Assembly (NCBI RefSeq): GCF_024807845.1
Contig: NZ_JANUEQ010000001.1
Span: forward strand, 744,001 to 808,000
Direction: 5' to 3'
DNA length: 64,000 bases
DNA from: Klebsiella sp. BIGb0407
GTDB taxonomy: Bacteria > Pseudomonadota > Gammaproteobacteria > Enterobacterales > Enterobacteriaceae
Part shown: piece by piece, positions 9,553 to 19,025 of the stretch
Position numbering within the stretch: position 1 is the first letter of the stretch
Layout: the number at the start of each line of letters is the position of its first letter
Notes under the pieces: model-generated
What the model saw: only the letters and a program-made list of their open reading frames with translations
Told to the model about the DNA's origin: nothing
Databases searched by the model: none
Position numbers and translations under genes: made by a program

Positions 9553-9588
9553 GAAGGGGGAAACCATGGTTTCCCCCTTCTCTTTTGT
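9553..9588 (+). terminator. terminator after yciU
   Basis: A perfect 14-bp-arm palindrome (GAAGGGGGAAACCA / TGGTTTCCCCCTTC) at 9553-9580, followed by TCTTTTG. It separates convergent yciU and the channel gene and may serve both. Confidence 0.85.
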
Positions 9589-9593
9589 ACGTC

Positions 9594-10442
9594 TTATTTC
9601 TTCTCCGGCACCGGTAAATGTTCACCGCAGGTTTTACAGTAGTGTGCGCTGGGCTCGTGTTCATCCTCATGGCAGCGGACACAAGCTCTGAGACGATTTT
9701 TCTTCTGCATGTCTTGTGACATTTGTGCCGTCAGAATACCTGTCGGGATCGCCACCACTGAGTAACCCACTAATATCAGCACTGATGCCATAAAACGCCC
9801 GAATGCGGTATGGGGAACAATATCGCCGTAACCTACCGTTGTCACCGTGACTATCGCCCAATAGACCGATGCCCCCAGACTATCAAAACCGTTGGTCTGC
9901 CCTTCTATTCCAAACATCATCGCACCTGATGCTACCATCACCACAATGATAAACGAGAAGAACAGGATCAGCTGGTGGCTGGCGTTAACAATGCTTTGCT
10001 TCAGGCTTTGCAAGGCTGGCATATAACGGAGCAACTTCAGAATACGTAACACACGGATGGCACGCATCGAGCGCCAGGCAAAATAATAATGGACCGAGAA
10101 TTCTGGCCACAACCACAACACATAAAGCGGTATCGTGGTGGCGAGATCAATAAAGCCCCAGAAGCTAAAGATATACCGTGCGGGTTTAGGCCAGCTGATC
10201 ACCCTCAGAATATATTCAAGCGTAAACATCAGGGTAAAAAACAGTTCTACGCCAATAAAAATGTACCATTCATCCAGACTAAGGGAGGTATCTTTACCGA
10301 TACTGGATTCAATAAAAATAACCACTACACTCAGTAGCGCCAATACGCCACAGAAGGCTTCCACGCATCGTCCTGAGCGTGTTGCCGGGTCAAAAAGATA
10401 ACGATACATCAGATGGCGAAGTGATGAAAAATGCCTGCGCAC
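9594..10442 (-). CDS. voltage-gated-type ion channel with C-terminal zinc ribbon
   Basis: An integral-membrane ion channel of about 282 residues. Six hydrophobic segments can be drawn, including an Arg-rich S4-like segment (RSMRAIRVLRILKLLRYMPAL) that marks a voltage sensor, and a pore loop with the potassium filter TVTTVGYGDIVP. The C terminus carries two Cys-x2-Cys pairs (CVRCHEDEHEPSAHYCKTC), a likely zinc ribbon. It occupies the place of E. coli kch, but Kch has 417 residues and an RCK domain, which is absent here. I chose GTG 10442, which has GAGG 6 bases upstream; GTG 10454 and ATG 10409 are alternatives. A separate regulatory subunit is not seen. Confidence 0.85.
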   Translation of the reverse strand: MRRHFSSLRHLMYRYLFDPATRSGRCVEAFCGVLALLSVVVIFIESSIGKDTSLSLDEWYIFIGVELFFTLMFTLEYILRVISWPKPARYIFSFWGFIDLATTIPLYVLWLWPEFSVHYYFAWRSMRAIRVLRILKLLRYMPALQSLKQSIVNASHQLILFFSFIIVVMVASGAMMFGIEGQTNGFDSLGASVYWAIVTVTTVGYGDIVPHTAFGRFMASVLILVGYSVVAIPTGILTAQMSQDMQKKNRLRACVRCHEDEHEPSAHYCKTCGEHLPVPEKK

Positions 10443-10457
10443 AGGGGGCCTCACAGA

Positions 10458-10484
10458 TAAAAAGACCAGCGATAATGACTGGTC
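10458..10484 (-). terminator. terminator downstream of the GPH symporter gene
   Basis: GACCAG / CTGGTC arms around CGATAATGA, followed on the minus strand by TTTTTAT. It lies about 170 bp after the symporter stop and just upstream of the channel gene, insulating the two. Confidence 0.65.
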
Positions 10485-10656
10485 AAAGATGTCCAGTAAA
10501 CGGAATTGATGTGAGGGTTATTAAACGCTGAAAAACAACGGATTGGTAGTGATTATTAGTATGTGGCTCAGTGTGGCATAAAGTGATGCGCTGTTCAGGA
10601 TATATCATCGAACCCTGAGGGTATATCCCTTGAATATACCCTTAATCAGTAGCGAT

Positions 10657-12000
10657 TTATACGACAGGATCTTTATGTGTCATCGTCATCAGCGTTTTAT
10701 CATTAAGGCTGTATTTGCGCATAATGACGACCAGTAAGGCGACCAGCACCGCCGGGCAAACGGTGAATAGCAGTCTGATCATCTCCAGTGCAGAATCAGA
10801 TTGTGCTGTCGCCCCGCCCACATAGTTGCCCCAGGCAAGCAGGTAACCAACCAGCGCCCCACCAATAGCAATACCTAATTTAATCGCAAACAGATTGGTC
10901 GAGAAGACGATACCACTCAGTTTCTTGCCACTCTTTTTCTCTATCGCATCAACAATGTCAGACAACATACTCCACTGCAAAGGTGTCGCAGCCAGCTGGA
11001 TAATATTAATAATAATAACCAGGGCAAAGATGGTAATGACATTGCTCCCCGGAATAAAATACATCCCTAAAAGTAATAATGCTTCAAGTAACATCGCGGC
11101 CTTGAAGCCTTTCACTTTATCGATATTCTTAAACACACGCGCAGAAATCATGGCCCCAAAGACACCTGATGCTAATGTCGCAGTCAGCAACATGCTGGCG
11201 AGTTCTGGCCGATTCATGACGCTGTTCACAAAGTACAGCGTGGTACCGCCCTTGAATAATACCGCGACCAGATTAACGACATTCAGAGCAAAAAGAATGC
11301 GCCAGTCTTTATTTGCGGCCAGGGTTTTAAGATCATCGAGAATACTGTTCTTTTTGGCTAATTCAATATCGGTAGTAAAGCGTTCTTTGGTCAGACCAAA
11401 GCAAATGAAAAAGAGGATGATACTGAGTGTTCCCATCACCATCATGGTATAAAAATAGCCATTTTGTAGATTGCCTTTGCCGAGATAAGCAACCAATGGC
11501 AAAGCCGTGATAGAAACAATCAGTCCACCAAAGGTACTGAGAGCAAAGCGCCATGATTGCAAAGAAACACGCTCTCTTGAATCATTAGAGATATTATTGA
11601 TCATGGCACAGTAAGGCACATTAATCGAAGTATACACCAGCGATAATAAGGTATAGGAAACATATGCATAAATAAGTTTCCCGCCGTAGCTCAGATCCGG
11701 TGTATAAAAGGTTAAACAGCACAGAACACCAAAGGGAATAGCAAACCATAATAAATAGGGACGGAACTGACCAAATTTAGTTTTGGTTCTGTCGGCAACC
11801 GCACCCATTAATACATCCGTAACCGCATCCACAACACGCACTACAAGAAACATCGTCCCCATATGCGCGGGGCTCAAACCAAAAATATCGGTATAAAAAT
11901 AGGCCATAAATAGCATGACAGTCTGCCAGACTAAATTACAACCGGTGTCGCCAAGACCATAGCTTATTTTTTCTTTTACACTTATTGGCGTGCTGTTCAT
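10657..12000 (-). CDS. GPH-family sugar:cation symporter, probably for xylosides
   Basis: A 447-residue membrane transporter of the glycoside-pentoside-hexuronide (MelB-like) family within the major facilitator superfamily. It has the family opening EKISYGLGDTGCNLVWQTVMLFMAYFYTDIFG, the D-x-x-x-G-x(n)-R region DVLMGAVADRTKTKFGQFRPYLLW after helix 2, and about 12 hydrophobic segments. E. coli relatives are YagG, YicJ and the XynP/XynT type. The divergent AraC regulator and GH43 xylosidase next to it suggest uptake of xylobiose or another xylo-oligosaccharide. That substrate is inferred from context. Confidence 0.9.
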   Translation of the reverse strand: MNSTPISVKEKISYGLGDTGCNLVWQTVMLFMAYFYTDIFGLSPAHMGTMFLVVRVVDAVTDVLMGAVADRTKTKFGQFRPYLLWFAIPFGVLCCLTFYTPDLSYGGKLIYAYVSYTLLSLVYTSINVPYCAMINNISNDSRERVSLQSWRFALSTFGGLIVSITALPLVAYLGKGNLQNGYFYTMMVMGTLSIILFFICFGLTKERFTTDIELAKKNSILDDLKTLAANKDWRILFALNVVNLVAVLFKGGTTLYFVNSVMNRPELASMLLTATLASGVFGAMISARVFKNIDKVKGFKAAMLLEALLLLGMYFIPGSNVITIFALVIIINIIQLAATPLQWSMLSDIVDAIEKKSGKKLSGIVFSTNLFAIKLGIAIGGALVGYLLAWGNYVGGATAQSDSALEMIRLLFTVCPAVLVALLVVIMRKYSLNDKTLMTMTHKDPVV

Positions 12001-12113
12001 AAAGACTCCATCGGGTCATCGGATAAAAATAACAAACTCACTTTTTACGTTTTATAAGTTATTGCTAAGTCTGTTTTCGTTATGTATAAATAATCCCGTC
12101 TAATATAAGAAGA

Positions 12114-13001
12114 GTGTACTCAGTGAGTGACGAATCTCCCGTTTTTGAAAAAATACCCGTCAGGACCGGCGAGCTGTTTACTTTCCGCGCCGACTCTCTC
12201 AATGATTTCAATGGCATAGAAGTTGTTCCCCATTATCATATGATGCACGAGTTAATGTGGTTCAGACAATCTGGGGGTAGCTTCACCCTGGGTAGTGAAA
12301 AAATAACAATTAAAAACAATAGCCTGGTCTTTGTTCCTGCGTTAATGATCCACGAAATGAGCTTACCTGCACAAAGCCAGCATGTCCGTTATCTGCTGCA
12401 GTTTGAAAAAGAGTGGCTGGAAGAGTACGACCTGGCGTCCGACTCATTACAGTGCGGCGCGGTCGCGATCCTTGGTGATAAAGATGCCGATCGCCTTGAA
12501 ACCTTGTTTAACTGGTGTGGAGAATTCACGGATTTTACAGACCCCCTTTTCCGCTCATTAATTAAAAACATCTTACTGCATGCCTTCAATGAACTGAAAA
12601 CATCGGTTCACATCACTGAAAGAACCAATAATGATCATCTTGCTGAACTGATTAACTTCTTGAAGGACATAGATAAAACAGAAAATTATGAAATCACCAC
12701 CGAGGCCGCTGCAATAGCCTGCAACTGGTCGAAGTCCTGGTTTTCAAAAATATTTAAAATGACCTTCGGCATTAGTTTTAAAAAATTTATGCTTCTGAGG
12801 AAACTGAATATTGCCATAACCTTATTGACGAATACCGACCTGCGAATAAGTGATATTTCTGAACGCTCAGGTTTTACCGATAGCGCTTATTTTTGCCTCA
12901 AATTTCGTGAAATGATGAACAATACCCCTCTTTCTTTCCGTGAAAAAGTAAGAACCACGACTCAGGTAGGTAAAGAACGAATCGCTCATAAAACGCTATA
13001 A
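12114..13001 (+). CDS. AraC family regulator of the xyloside cluster
   Basis: A 295-residue AraC-type activator. The N-terminal part has the cupin signature of this family (EVVPHYHMMHELMWFRQSGGSFTLGSEK and NSLVFVPALMIHEMSL). The C-terminal 100 residues have the two helix-turn-helix units: AAAIACNWSKSWFSKIFKMTFG and ISDISERSGFTDSAYFCLKFREMMNNTPLSFRE. It is divergent from the symporter gene and in front of the xylosidase gene, so it most likely activates both in response to a xyloside. GTG 12114 is used; a second GTG at 12123 is equally possible. Confidence 0.9.
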   Translation: MYSVSDESPVFEKIPVRTGELFTFRADSLNDFNGIEVVPHYHMMHELMWFRQSGGSFTLGSEKITIKNNSLVFVPALMIHEMSLPAQSQHVRYLLQFEKEWLEEYDLASDSLQCGAVAILGDKDADRLETLFNWCGEFTDFTDPLFRSLIKNILLHAFNELKTSVHITERTNNDHLAELINFLKDIDKTENYEITTEAAAIACNWSKSWFSKIFKMTFGISFKKFMLLRKLNIAITLLTNTDLRISDISERSGFTDSAYFCLKFREMMNNTPLSFREKVRTTTQVGKERIAHKTL

Positions 13002-13184
13002 TTCATTTTTTCAGGATTATTTAATCCGTCATGATATTAGCGATTCTTTTTTCTGTGAATATGATCACCTGTTGTGTAGACACTTCTTATATTATGCGAC
13101 CGGGTTTTATATACCGACTCATCATCAGCGACGCTAAAATTTCTGGTATCAAAAATCGTTAATTACAGCTAAGAGTAATCACGT

Positions 13185-14828
13185 ATGATCCAGAATCCTA
13201 TCTTTAAAGGCTTTAATCCCGACCCCTGTATTTGTCGTAAAGGTGATGATTATTATGTCGCCGTCTCCTCATTTGAATGGTTTCCTGGTATCCCGGTTTA
13301 TCATTCGAGAGATCTGAAAAACTGGCAGCTTTTGACTCACGTGTTATCTGACGATCTGAAACCCAATCTTCGTAACCTGCCGTCCGCGAAAGGCGTCTGG
13401 GCACCCAGCCTGACCTGGTGCGAAGCGGAAGAATGCTTCTACGTCATTTATGGCGTGATGAACTCGATGAACTCCCGCTATTTTGACGTCGATAACTATT
13501 TAATTACCGCCAAAGAGATAACCGGTCCGTGGAGTGAACCCGTTTATCTTCATTCTGCCGGGTTTGATGCTTCAATATTGCACGATACTGATGGCCGAAA
13601 ATGGATTGTTTCACTGGAATGGGAAACTCGCCCTAAATATGAAAAACCCGGTGCCATTTGCCTGGTGGAATATTCCCCCACCGAGCAGAGCATTGTTGGT
13701 TTACCTCAACGCATCTGGCACGGAGGAACGGACCGCGGCTGCATTGAAGCGCCTCATCTCACCAGACGGGGTGATTATTACTATTTGATGACCGCTGAAG
13801 GGGGAACCGGATACGGACATGCGGTGACAATGGGGCGAGCAAAAAACGTCCGGGGTCCCTATGAAAGTGACCCGCAAAACCCTATTTTAACCTCCTGGGG
13901 AGAGAATTTTAATGAGCGGCATGATGCTAACCACCTCAAGCCTCATTATTTTAATCCTGAAACCTATCTGCAAAAGGCCGGACACGGCAGCTATATTGAT
14001 ACCCCGGAGGGTGAAGTCTATCTGGTCCATCTTTGCAGCCGCCCGTTCCGCGAGGAGCTATGCTGCACTCTGGGGCGGGAAACCGCAATTCAGGAAATGG
14101 AATGGACAGCGGATAACTGGTTAAGATTAAAAGGCGGCGGAAATATAGCCCGGCATTTTGTCAATGAATCAAATTTACCGTTCTACCCCTTCCCGGTGAA
14201 AGCAACCACCGATGATTTTGACCAGGCCGAATTTGATGTGAGTTATTATTCACCGCGCATTGATTTCAGGCGCTTTGCCTCACTGCAGAAATGCCCGGGC
14301 AGCGTGACATTAACAGGCCAGGAATCATTAAGTTCAACGCATTCCGTCAGCCTGCTCGCAAAAAAATTAACCTCCGTTTACAGTACTATCACCACTAAAC
14401 TGACGTTCTCGCCACAGATCTATCAGCACAGTGCTGGTCTCGTGCTGTATTACGATAATATGAACTATCTCTTTCTGCATCAGACCTGGCAGGAGTCCAC
14501 CGCAGAGTCAGTATTATCGGTGATTCATATCAATAATGGTCAGAGGCATGACATCAGCATTCCTGTCCCGATAACTCAGGAGCCTGTTTATCTCCAGATG
14601 CGTATTGAGGGACGAGAAATTACCTGTTATTGGTCTTATTCTGACGGGAATTTCAAGCCGATTGGAGAGTACTACGATACCCGGGTCTTTTCAGACGAAC
14701 ATAGTCAGTATGGTGAGTTTACGGGGGCATTTTTCGGTCTTGCCTGCGTGGATTCGATGACCCATCAAAAAGAAGCCCGGTTTGATTTCTTGCGCTATGA
14801 GGCTGATGAAACCCGCCTTATCGACTAA
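13185..14828 (+). CDS. glycoside hydrolase family 43 beta-xylosidase
   Basis: A 547-residue glycoside hydrolase family 43 enzyme that releases xylose (or arabinose) from the ends of short xylo-oligosaccharides. Visible landmarks are the first catalytic Asp in GFNPDPCICRKGDDYYVAVSSFEWFPGIP (near residue 12), the second Asp in GFDASILHDTDGRKW (about 127), and the catalytic Glu in GCIEAPHLTRRGDYYYLMTAEGG (about 187). The C-terminal 200 residues form the beta-sandwich domain typical of the XynB/YagH group. No signal peptide is present, so it works in the cytoplasm on sugars imported by the neighbouring symporter. Confidence 0.93.
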   Translation: MIQNPIFKGFNPDPCICRKGDDYYVAVSSFEWFPGIPVYHSRDLKNWQLLTHVLSDDLKPNLRNLPSAKGVWAPSLTWCEAEECFYVIYGVMNSMNSRYFDVDNYLITAKEITGPWSEPVYLHSAGFDASILHDTDGRKWIVSLEWETRPKYEKPGAICLVEYSPTEQSIVGLPQRIWHGGTDRGCIEAPHLTRRGDYYYLMTAEGGTGYGHAVTMGRAKNVRGPYESDPQNPILTSWGENFNERHDANHLKPHYFNPETYLQKAGHGSYIDTPEGEVYLVHLCSRPFREELCCTLGRETAIQEMEWTADNWLRLKGGGNIARHFVNESNLPFYPFPVKATTDDFDQAEFDVSYYSPRIDFRRFASLQKCPGSVTLTGQESLSSTHSVSLLAKKLTSVYSTITTKLTFSPQIYQHSAGLVLYYDNMNYLFLHQTWQESTAESVLSVIHINNGQRHDISIPVPITQEPVYLQMRIEGREITCYWSYSDGNFKPIGEYYDTRVFSDEHSQYGEFTGAFFGLACVDSMTHQKEARFDFLRYEADETRLID

Positions 14829-14855
14829 AGACGGTGAATAACGCAGTTCAATAAC

Positions 14856-14893
14856 AAAAACCCTTGCCTCTGCGAGCCTGAGACAAGGGTTTA
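14856..14893. terminator. bidirectional terminator between xylosidase and oppF
   Basis: AAACCCTTG at 14858-14866 pairs with CAAGGGTTT at 14884-14892, with A- and T-rich flanks on both sides. It separates convergent genes. Confidence 0.75.
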
Positions 14894-14922
14894 ATTAACA
14901 GATTTTCTTCGCGCCTTTCAGG

Positions 14923-15927
14923 CTATAACGGATCAATCTTCAGACAAGAAACCGCATGGCGGAAACTACCTTCCAGCACCGGGCGGGTGATTGCACATTC
15001 CGGCCCGGCTATCGGACAGCGGGTGCGGAATACACATCCAGATGGGGGATTAATCGGTGAAGGTAATTCCCCCTCCAGTAGCTGGATAACCTTATTCTTC
15101 TCTAAATCAGGATCCGGTATCGGCACCGCAGACATCAGGGCTTTGGTGTAGGGGTGAAGCGGATTACGGTAGACCTCGTCATAGGTTCCCAGCTCCACCG
15201 CATGCCCCAGATACATCACCAGGACGCGATCTGAAATATGTTTTACCACAGCCAGGTCATGGGCAATAAAAATTAACGATAAGCCCATTTCACGCTGCAG
15301 CTGCTGTAACAAGTTAACCACCTGGGCCTGAATTGAAACATCCAGGGCTGAGACAGGTTCATCACAAATAATCAGCTTAGGTTCCAGAATAAGCGCGCGG
15401 GCAATACCGATACGCTGACACTGACCGCCAGAAAATTCATGCGGATAGCGGTTAATCAAGTTAGGCAGCAGACCCACTTTCATCATCATCGCTTTTACGC
15501 GCTCTTGTACTTCTTTGCGCGGCATATGCGGATGATAGGTCATCAGCGGTTCGGCAATGATATCGCCGATATTCATACGCGGATTCAGGGACGCCAGCGG
15601 ATCCTGGAAGATCATCTGAATATCGCTGCGCACTTCACGCCATTGCGCAGGATTCATACCCAGTAAATCTTTACCGAGCCAGGCAACTCGCCCTTCGGTG
15701 GCTTTTACCAGACCGATAATCGCACGGGCAAAGGTTGATTTACCGCAACCCGACTCCCCTACTACTCCGAGAGTTTCACCTTCATACAGTCGTAGCGAGA
15801 CACCATCAACCGCTTTCAGCGTTTTGGCGGGTTTCCAGAACCACTGTTTACCGTCTTTGATAGTGAAGTGAACTTTTAAGTCTTTGACTTCCAGCAGCAC
15901 TTTTCTTTCTTCGGCGAGGGTACTCAT
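14923..15927 (-). CDS. oppF: oligopeptide ABC transporter ATPase OppF
   Basis: Second ATP-binding subunit of the oligopeptide importer. The 334-residue product has Walker [10 protein letters not shown] (about residue 58), the LSGGQ-type signature [15 protein letters not shown], Walker [13 protein letters not shown] and the switch His in FIAHDL. The C-terminal extension contains the Cys-rich [14 protein letters not shown] cluster of the Opp/Dpp ATPases, reported to bind an iron-sulfur cluster or to help assembly. Its start overlaps the oppD stop by 4 bp. It is the last gene of oppABCDF. Confidence 0.97.
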   Translation of the reverse strand: MSTLAEERKVLLEVKDLKVHFTIKDGKQWFWKPAKTLKAVDGVSLRLYEGETLGVVGESGCGKSTFARAIIGLVKATEGRVAWLGKDLLGMNPAQWREVRSDIQMIFQDPLASLNPRMNIGDIIAEPLMTYHPHMPRKEVQERVKAMMMKVGLLPNLINRYPHEFSGGQCQRIGIARALILEPKLIICDEPVSALDVSIQAQVVNLLQQLQREMGLSLIFIAHDLAVVKHISDRVLVMYLGHAVELGTYDEVYRNPLHPYTKALMSAVPIPDPDLEKNKVIQLLEGELPSPINPPSGCVFRTRCPIAGPECAITRPVLEGSFRHAVSCLKIDPL

Positions 15928-16937
15928 GCTAACTCCTCCACGGTTCTAAAGCAGGAACGCAAACGACCTTCACCAAACATTTCTAATGGCGGAGCGGTGG
16001 TGCATTTTTCCATCGCATACGGACAGCGAGGCTGGAAAGGACAACCTGAGGGGAGACGTAATAAATTCGGTGGATTACCCGGGATGGTCTGTAATGCTTC
16101 GCCTTCAGTATCAAGACGCGGTACGGCATTGAGCAGACCAATAGAATAAGGGTGTACAGGGTTATAAAATACCTCCCGCGCAGTACCGTATTCCATGGTA
16201 CGGCCAGCATACATCACCAGCACTTTATCGCAAATCCCCGCAACTACCCCTAAGTCATGGGTTATCATAATAATCGCAGTATTAAATTCACGTTTTAGCT
16301 CATTCAACAGCGTCATGATTTGCGCCTGAACGGTAACGTCCAGCGCCGTTGTCGGTTCATCCGCAATCAGCAGTTTTGGCCGGCATAATAGCGCCATGGC
16401 TATCATGACACGCTGACGCATCCCGCCGGAAAATTCATGCGGGTACATCGCCATACGCTTACGGGCTTCCGGCATTTTTACCGCATCGAGCATTTGCAGC
16501 GATTCTTCAAATGCCTGAGCCTTGCTCATTTTTTTATGCAGTATCAGGACTTCCATCAGCTGTTCACCGACCCGCATATAGGGGTTTAGCGACGTCATCG
16601 GATCCTGGAAAATCATGGCTATCTGCTCAGCACGCAGACGGTTCAACTGGGCTTCGGGAATATTAAGCAGTTCACCGCCATTAAATTTAGCAGAGCCACC
16701 CACATGTCCATTCGCCGCTAATAAACCCATTAGTGCAAACGCGGTTTGTGATTTACCGGAACCCGACTCGCCAACAATACCCAGCGTTTCGCCTGCCGAC
16801 AGACTAAAATTCAAATTATTAACTGCTGTGACATCACCGTCAGGAGTAGAGAAACTGACCCGGAGATCTTTCACATCCAGTATTACGTCTTTTTGATTAA
16901 GCAAAGTGGTCTTCGCTGAGGTGTTTATTATGCTCAT
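15924..16937 (-). CDS. oppD: oligopeptide ABC transporter ATPase OppD
   Basis: First ATP-binding subunit of the oligopeptide importer, 337 residues. Walker A is GESGSGKSQ (about residue 57), the signature is [15 protein letters not shown], Walker B is [12 protein letters not shown], and the switch His is in MITHDLG. The C-terminal [14 protein letters not shown] motif matches the Opp/Dpp type. OppD and OppF form the heterodimeric motor on the inner face of the membrane. oppF overlaps its end by 4 bp and oppC lies 11 bp upstream. Confidence 0.97.
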   Translation of the reverse strand: MSIINTSAKTTLLNQKDVILDVKDLRVSFSTPDGDVTAVNNLNFSLSAGETLGIVGESGSGKSQTAFALMGLLAANGHVGGSAKFNGGELLNIPEAQLNRLRAEQIAMIFQDPMTSLNPYMRVGEQLMEVLILHKKMSKAQAFEESLQMLDAVKMPEARKRMAMYPHEFSGGMRQRVMIAMALLCRPKLLIADEPTTALDVTVQAQIMTLLNELKREFNTAIIMITHDLGVVAGICDKVLVMYAGRTMEYGTAREVFYNPVHPYSIGLLNAVPRLDTEGEALQTIPGNPPNLLRLPSGCPFQPRCPYAMEKCTTAPPLEMFGEGRLRSCFRTVEELA

Positions 16938-16948
16938 AGCGGACCTCC

Positions 16949-17854
16949 TTATCTGTCTTTCGGGTCGAGGGCATCACGCAAGCCATCGCCGATAAAGTTG
17001 AAACAAAACAGTGTCACGACGAGGAAACTTGCCGGAAACAGCAGTAACCATGGGGACACTTCCATCGAGTTTGCACCATCACTGAGTAAGGCTCCCCAGC
17101 TACTGAGTGGCTCCTGTGTTCCCAGACCAAGGAAGCTCAGGAAAGATTCAAACAGGATCATGCTCGGCACCAGCAGAGAGGCATAAACCACTACCACACC
17201 CAGTACGTTAGGAACGATATGGCGCACAACAATCTTGAAGGTGGAAACGCCACCAACCTGCGCTGCTTCAATAAACTCTTTGCGTTTAAGGCTCAAGGTC
17301 TGACCGCGGACAATACGCGCCATATCCAGCCAGGAAACCATCCCTATTGCCACAAAGATCAGCAGGATATTTTGTCCAAAGAAGGTGACGAGCAAAATGA
17401 CAAAGAACATAAACGGGAAAGAGTTGAGTATTTCCAGCAAACGCATCATTACCGAGTCAGTTTTTCCGCCTACATAACCGGCCAGCGAACCGTAAAGGGT
17501 ACCGACCAATACAGCCACTAACGCTGCAGCCACGCCGACCATCAGAGAGATACGTCCGCCAATAGCGACGCGCACCAGCAAATCACGGCCTGATGAGTCT
17601 GTACCAAAATAGTGCCCGCTTTCCATCTCGGGTGCCGCCGACATCATGCCAAAGTCTGCATCAAAGTAAGTGAATGATGACAGCATCGGGGCAAAGGTGA
17701 CAAACAAAGCGATGAGAAATAAAATCCCTAAGCTGGTCACTGCCGCACGGTTATGGATAAAACGACGGCGAGCATCTTGCCAGAGACTACGTCCCTCTAC
17801 CTCCAGCTGTTCGCTGAAGTTACCGACAGCCTCGGTATTTTTCTTGATTAACAT
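16949..17854 (-). CDS. oppC: oligopeptide ABC transporter permease OppC
   Basis: Inner-membrane permease of the oligopeptide importer, 301 residues from ATG 17854, which has GGAG 8 bases upstream (a GTG three codons earlier lacks one). Six hydrophobic segments are visible, with the EAA coupling loop [24 protein letters not shown] and the conserved [21 protein letters not shown] region. It pairs with OppB to form the channel. The C-terminal [12 protein letters not shown] is identical in form to the E. coli protein (302 residues). Confidence 0.97.
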   Translation of the reverse strand: MLIKKNTEAVGNFSEQLEVEGRSLWQDARRRFIHNRAAVTSLGILFLIALFVTFAPMLSSFTYFDADFGMMSAAPEMESGHYFGTDSSGRDLLVRVAIGGRISLMVGVAAALVAVLVGTLYGSLAGYVGGKTDSVMMRLLEILNSFPFMFFVILLVTFFGQNILLIFVAIGMVSWLDMARIVRGQTLSLKRKEFIEAAQVGGVSTFKIVVRHIVPNVLGVVVVYASLLVPSMILFESFLSFLGLGTQEPLSSWGALLSDGANSMEVSPWLLLFPASFLVVTLFCFNFIGDGLRDALDPKDR

Positions 17855-17870
17855 TATTGCCACTCCAGCA

Positions 17871-18791
17871 TTAGTATCGGATTTTCGGATCGATAACGGC
17901 GTATAACACGTCGACGATAGCGTTAAACAGAATCGTCAGCGCGCCGACCAAGATGGTCAGGCTTAAAACCAGTGAGTAATCACGGTTTAGCGCACCGTTA
18001 ACAAATAGCTGGCCGATACCCGGCAAGCCAAAGATAGTTTCAATAACCATCGAACCGGTAATAATACCGACAAATGCAGGACCTAAATAAGAGAGGACTG
18101 GCAGTAAAGCGGGTTTCAGTGCATGACGCAAAATGATGCGCCGCATGGGTAAACCTTTCGCTCTTGCCGTTCGTATGAAATTAGAGTGCAGCACTTCTAT
18201 CATTGAGCCACGTGTAATACGCGCAATGCTCGCGATATAAGCCAGCGACAGTGCGGTCATCGGCAGAATGATATATTTCGTTGCGCCACCGTTCCAGCCG
18301 CCCCCGGGGAGCCACTTAAGATCGATAGCGAATATCAGTACCAACAGCGGTGCGACGACGAAACTGGGAATAACGACCCCCGTCATGGCAAAGCCCATCA
18401 CGGTAAAATCCCATTTCGTATTTTGCTTCAGCGCGGCCACCACCCCAGCCGAGACGCCGAGCACAAGAGCCATTAAGAATGCAGCCAGCCCAAGTTTAGC
18501 GGAGACCGGGAAACTCGCAGCGACTAAATCATTTACTGAATAGTCTTTGTATTTAAATGACGGCCCAAAATCACCGTGCCCCAGCTGTTTTAAATAACTG
18601 AAATACTGGAGATAAACCGGATCATTTAAATGATACTTCGCTTCAATATTCGCCAGTACTTCTGGCGGCAGCGCGCGTTCGCCGGTAAATGGACTTCCCG
18701 GAGCCAGACGCATCATAAAGAAGGAAATAGTTATAAGAATAAAGAGCGTCGGAATCGCTTCCAAACAACGACGTAGAATAAATTTTAACAT
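17871..18791 (-). CDS. oppB: oligopeptide ABC transporter permease OppB
   Basis: Inner-membrane permease of the oligopeptide importer, 306 residues, the E. coli length. The N terminus MLKFILRRCLEAIPTLFILITISFFMMRLAPGSPF is diagnostic, and the EAA loop FIRTARAKGLPMRRIILRHALKP sits near residue 210. Six membrane segments are visible. It follows oppA after a gap of more than 230 bp that holds a palindromic repeat and a hairpin, so the permease and ATPase genes are probably expressed less than oppA from the same promoter. Confidence 0.97.
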   Translation of the reverse strand: MLKFILRRCLEAIPTLFILITISFFMMRLAPGSPFTGERALPPEVLANIEAKYHLNDPVYLQYFSYLKQLGHGDFGPSFKYKDYSVNDLVAASFPVSAKLGLAAFLMALVLGVSAGVVAALKQNTKWDFTVMGFAMTGVVIPSFVVAPLLVLIFAIDLKWLPGGGWNGGATKYIILPMTALSLAYIASIARITRGSMIEVLHSNFIRTARAKGLPMRRIILRHALKPALLPVLSYLGPAFVGIITGSMVIETIFGLPGIGQLFVNGALNRDYSLVLSLTILVGALTILFNAIVDVLYAVIDPKIRY

Positions 18792-18819
18792 TGCCCGTAC
18801 CTTCCGGCCTGTGCCTTTT

Positions 18820-18946
18820 TATACCTTAAATAATTCGAGTTGCATGTAGGCGCTGAGTAAATTTTGTCGATGAGCATAGTTACCCTATGTGATTCGGCAA
18901 AATTTATGAAAGCAACACCCAGGCAACTTGAAGTATAACGGGTATA
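18820..18946. repeat. 127-bp palindromic MITE-like repeat
   Basis: The ends form an imperfect inverted repeat: TATACCTTAAATAATTCGAG then TTGCATG on the left, and CAGGCAACTTGAAG then TATAACGGGTATA on the right (reverse complement TATACCCGTTATACTTCAAG then TTGCCTG). An inner pair (AATTTTGTCGA and TCGGCAAAATTT) extends the palindrome. Elements with TATACCC..TTCAAGTTGC ends are dispersed in many Enterobacterales genomes. No coding capacity is seen. A related right-end fragment lies near 32290. It sits between oppA and oppB and would fold in the polycistronic mRNA. Confidence 0.7.
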
Positions 18947-18968
18947 GTGCGATGTAAATAAGACACGA

Positions 18969-19015
18969 TGGGATAGCCTGAATTCCCGTGTTTAAATACA
19001 CGGCAGACTATCCCA
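18969..19015 (-). terminator. oppA downstream hairpin, probable partial terminator
   Basis: A long stem GGGATAG / CTATCCC encloses a second stem CCGTGT / ACACGG around TTTAAAT, starting 11 bp after the oppA stop. No clear T-run follows, so it may act as an mRNA 3' stabiliser or attenuator that keeps oppA expression above oppBCDF. Confidence 0.6.
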
Positions 19016-19025
19016 CGATTTGCCA

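Noticed and set aside
10611-10645. Inverted repeat GAGGGTATAT / ATATACCCTT after the symporter gene
   Set aside because: Hairpin without a T-run; could be an mRNA end structure but not supported as a terminator or operator.
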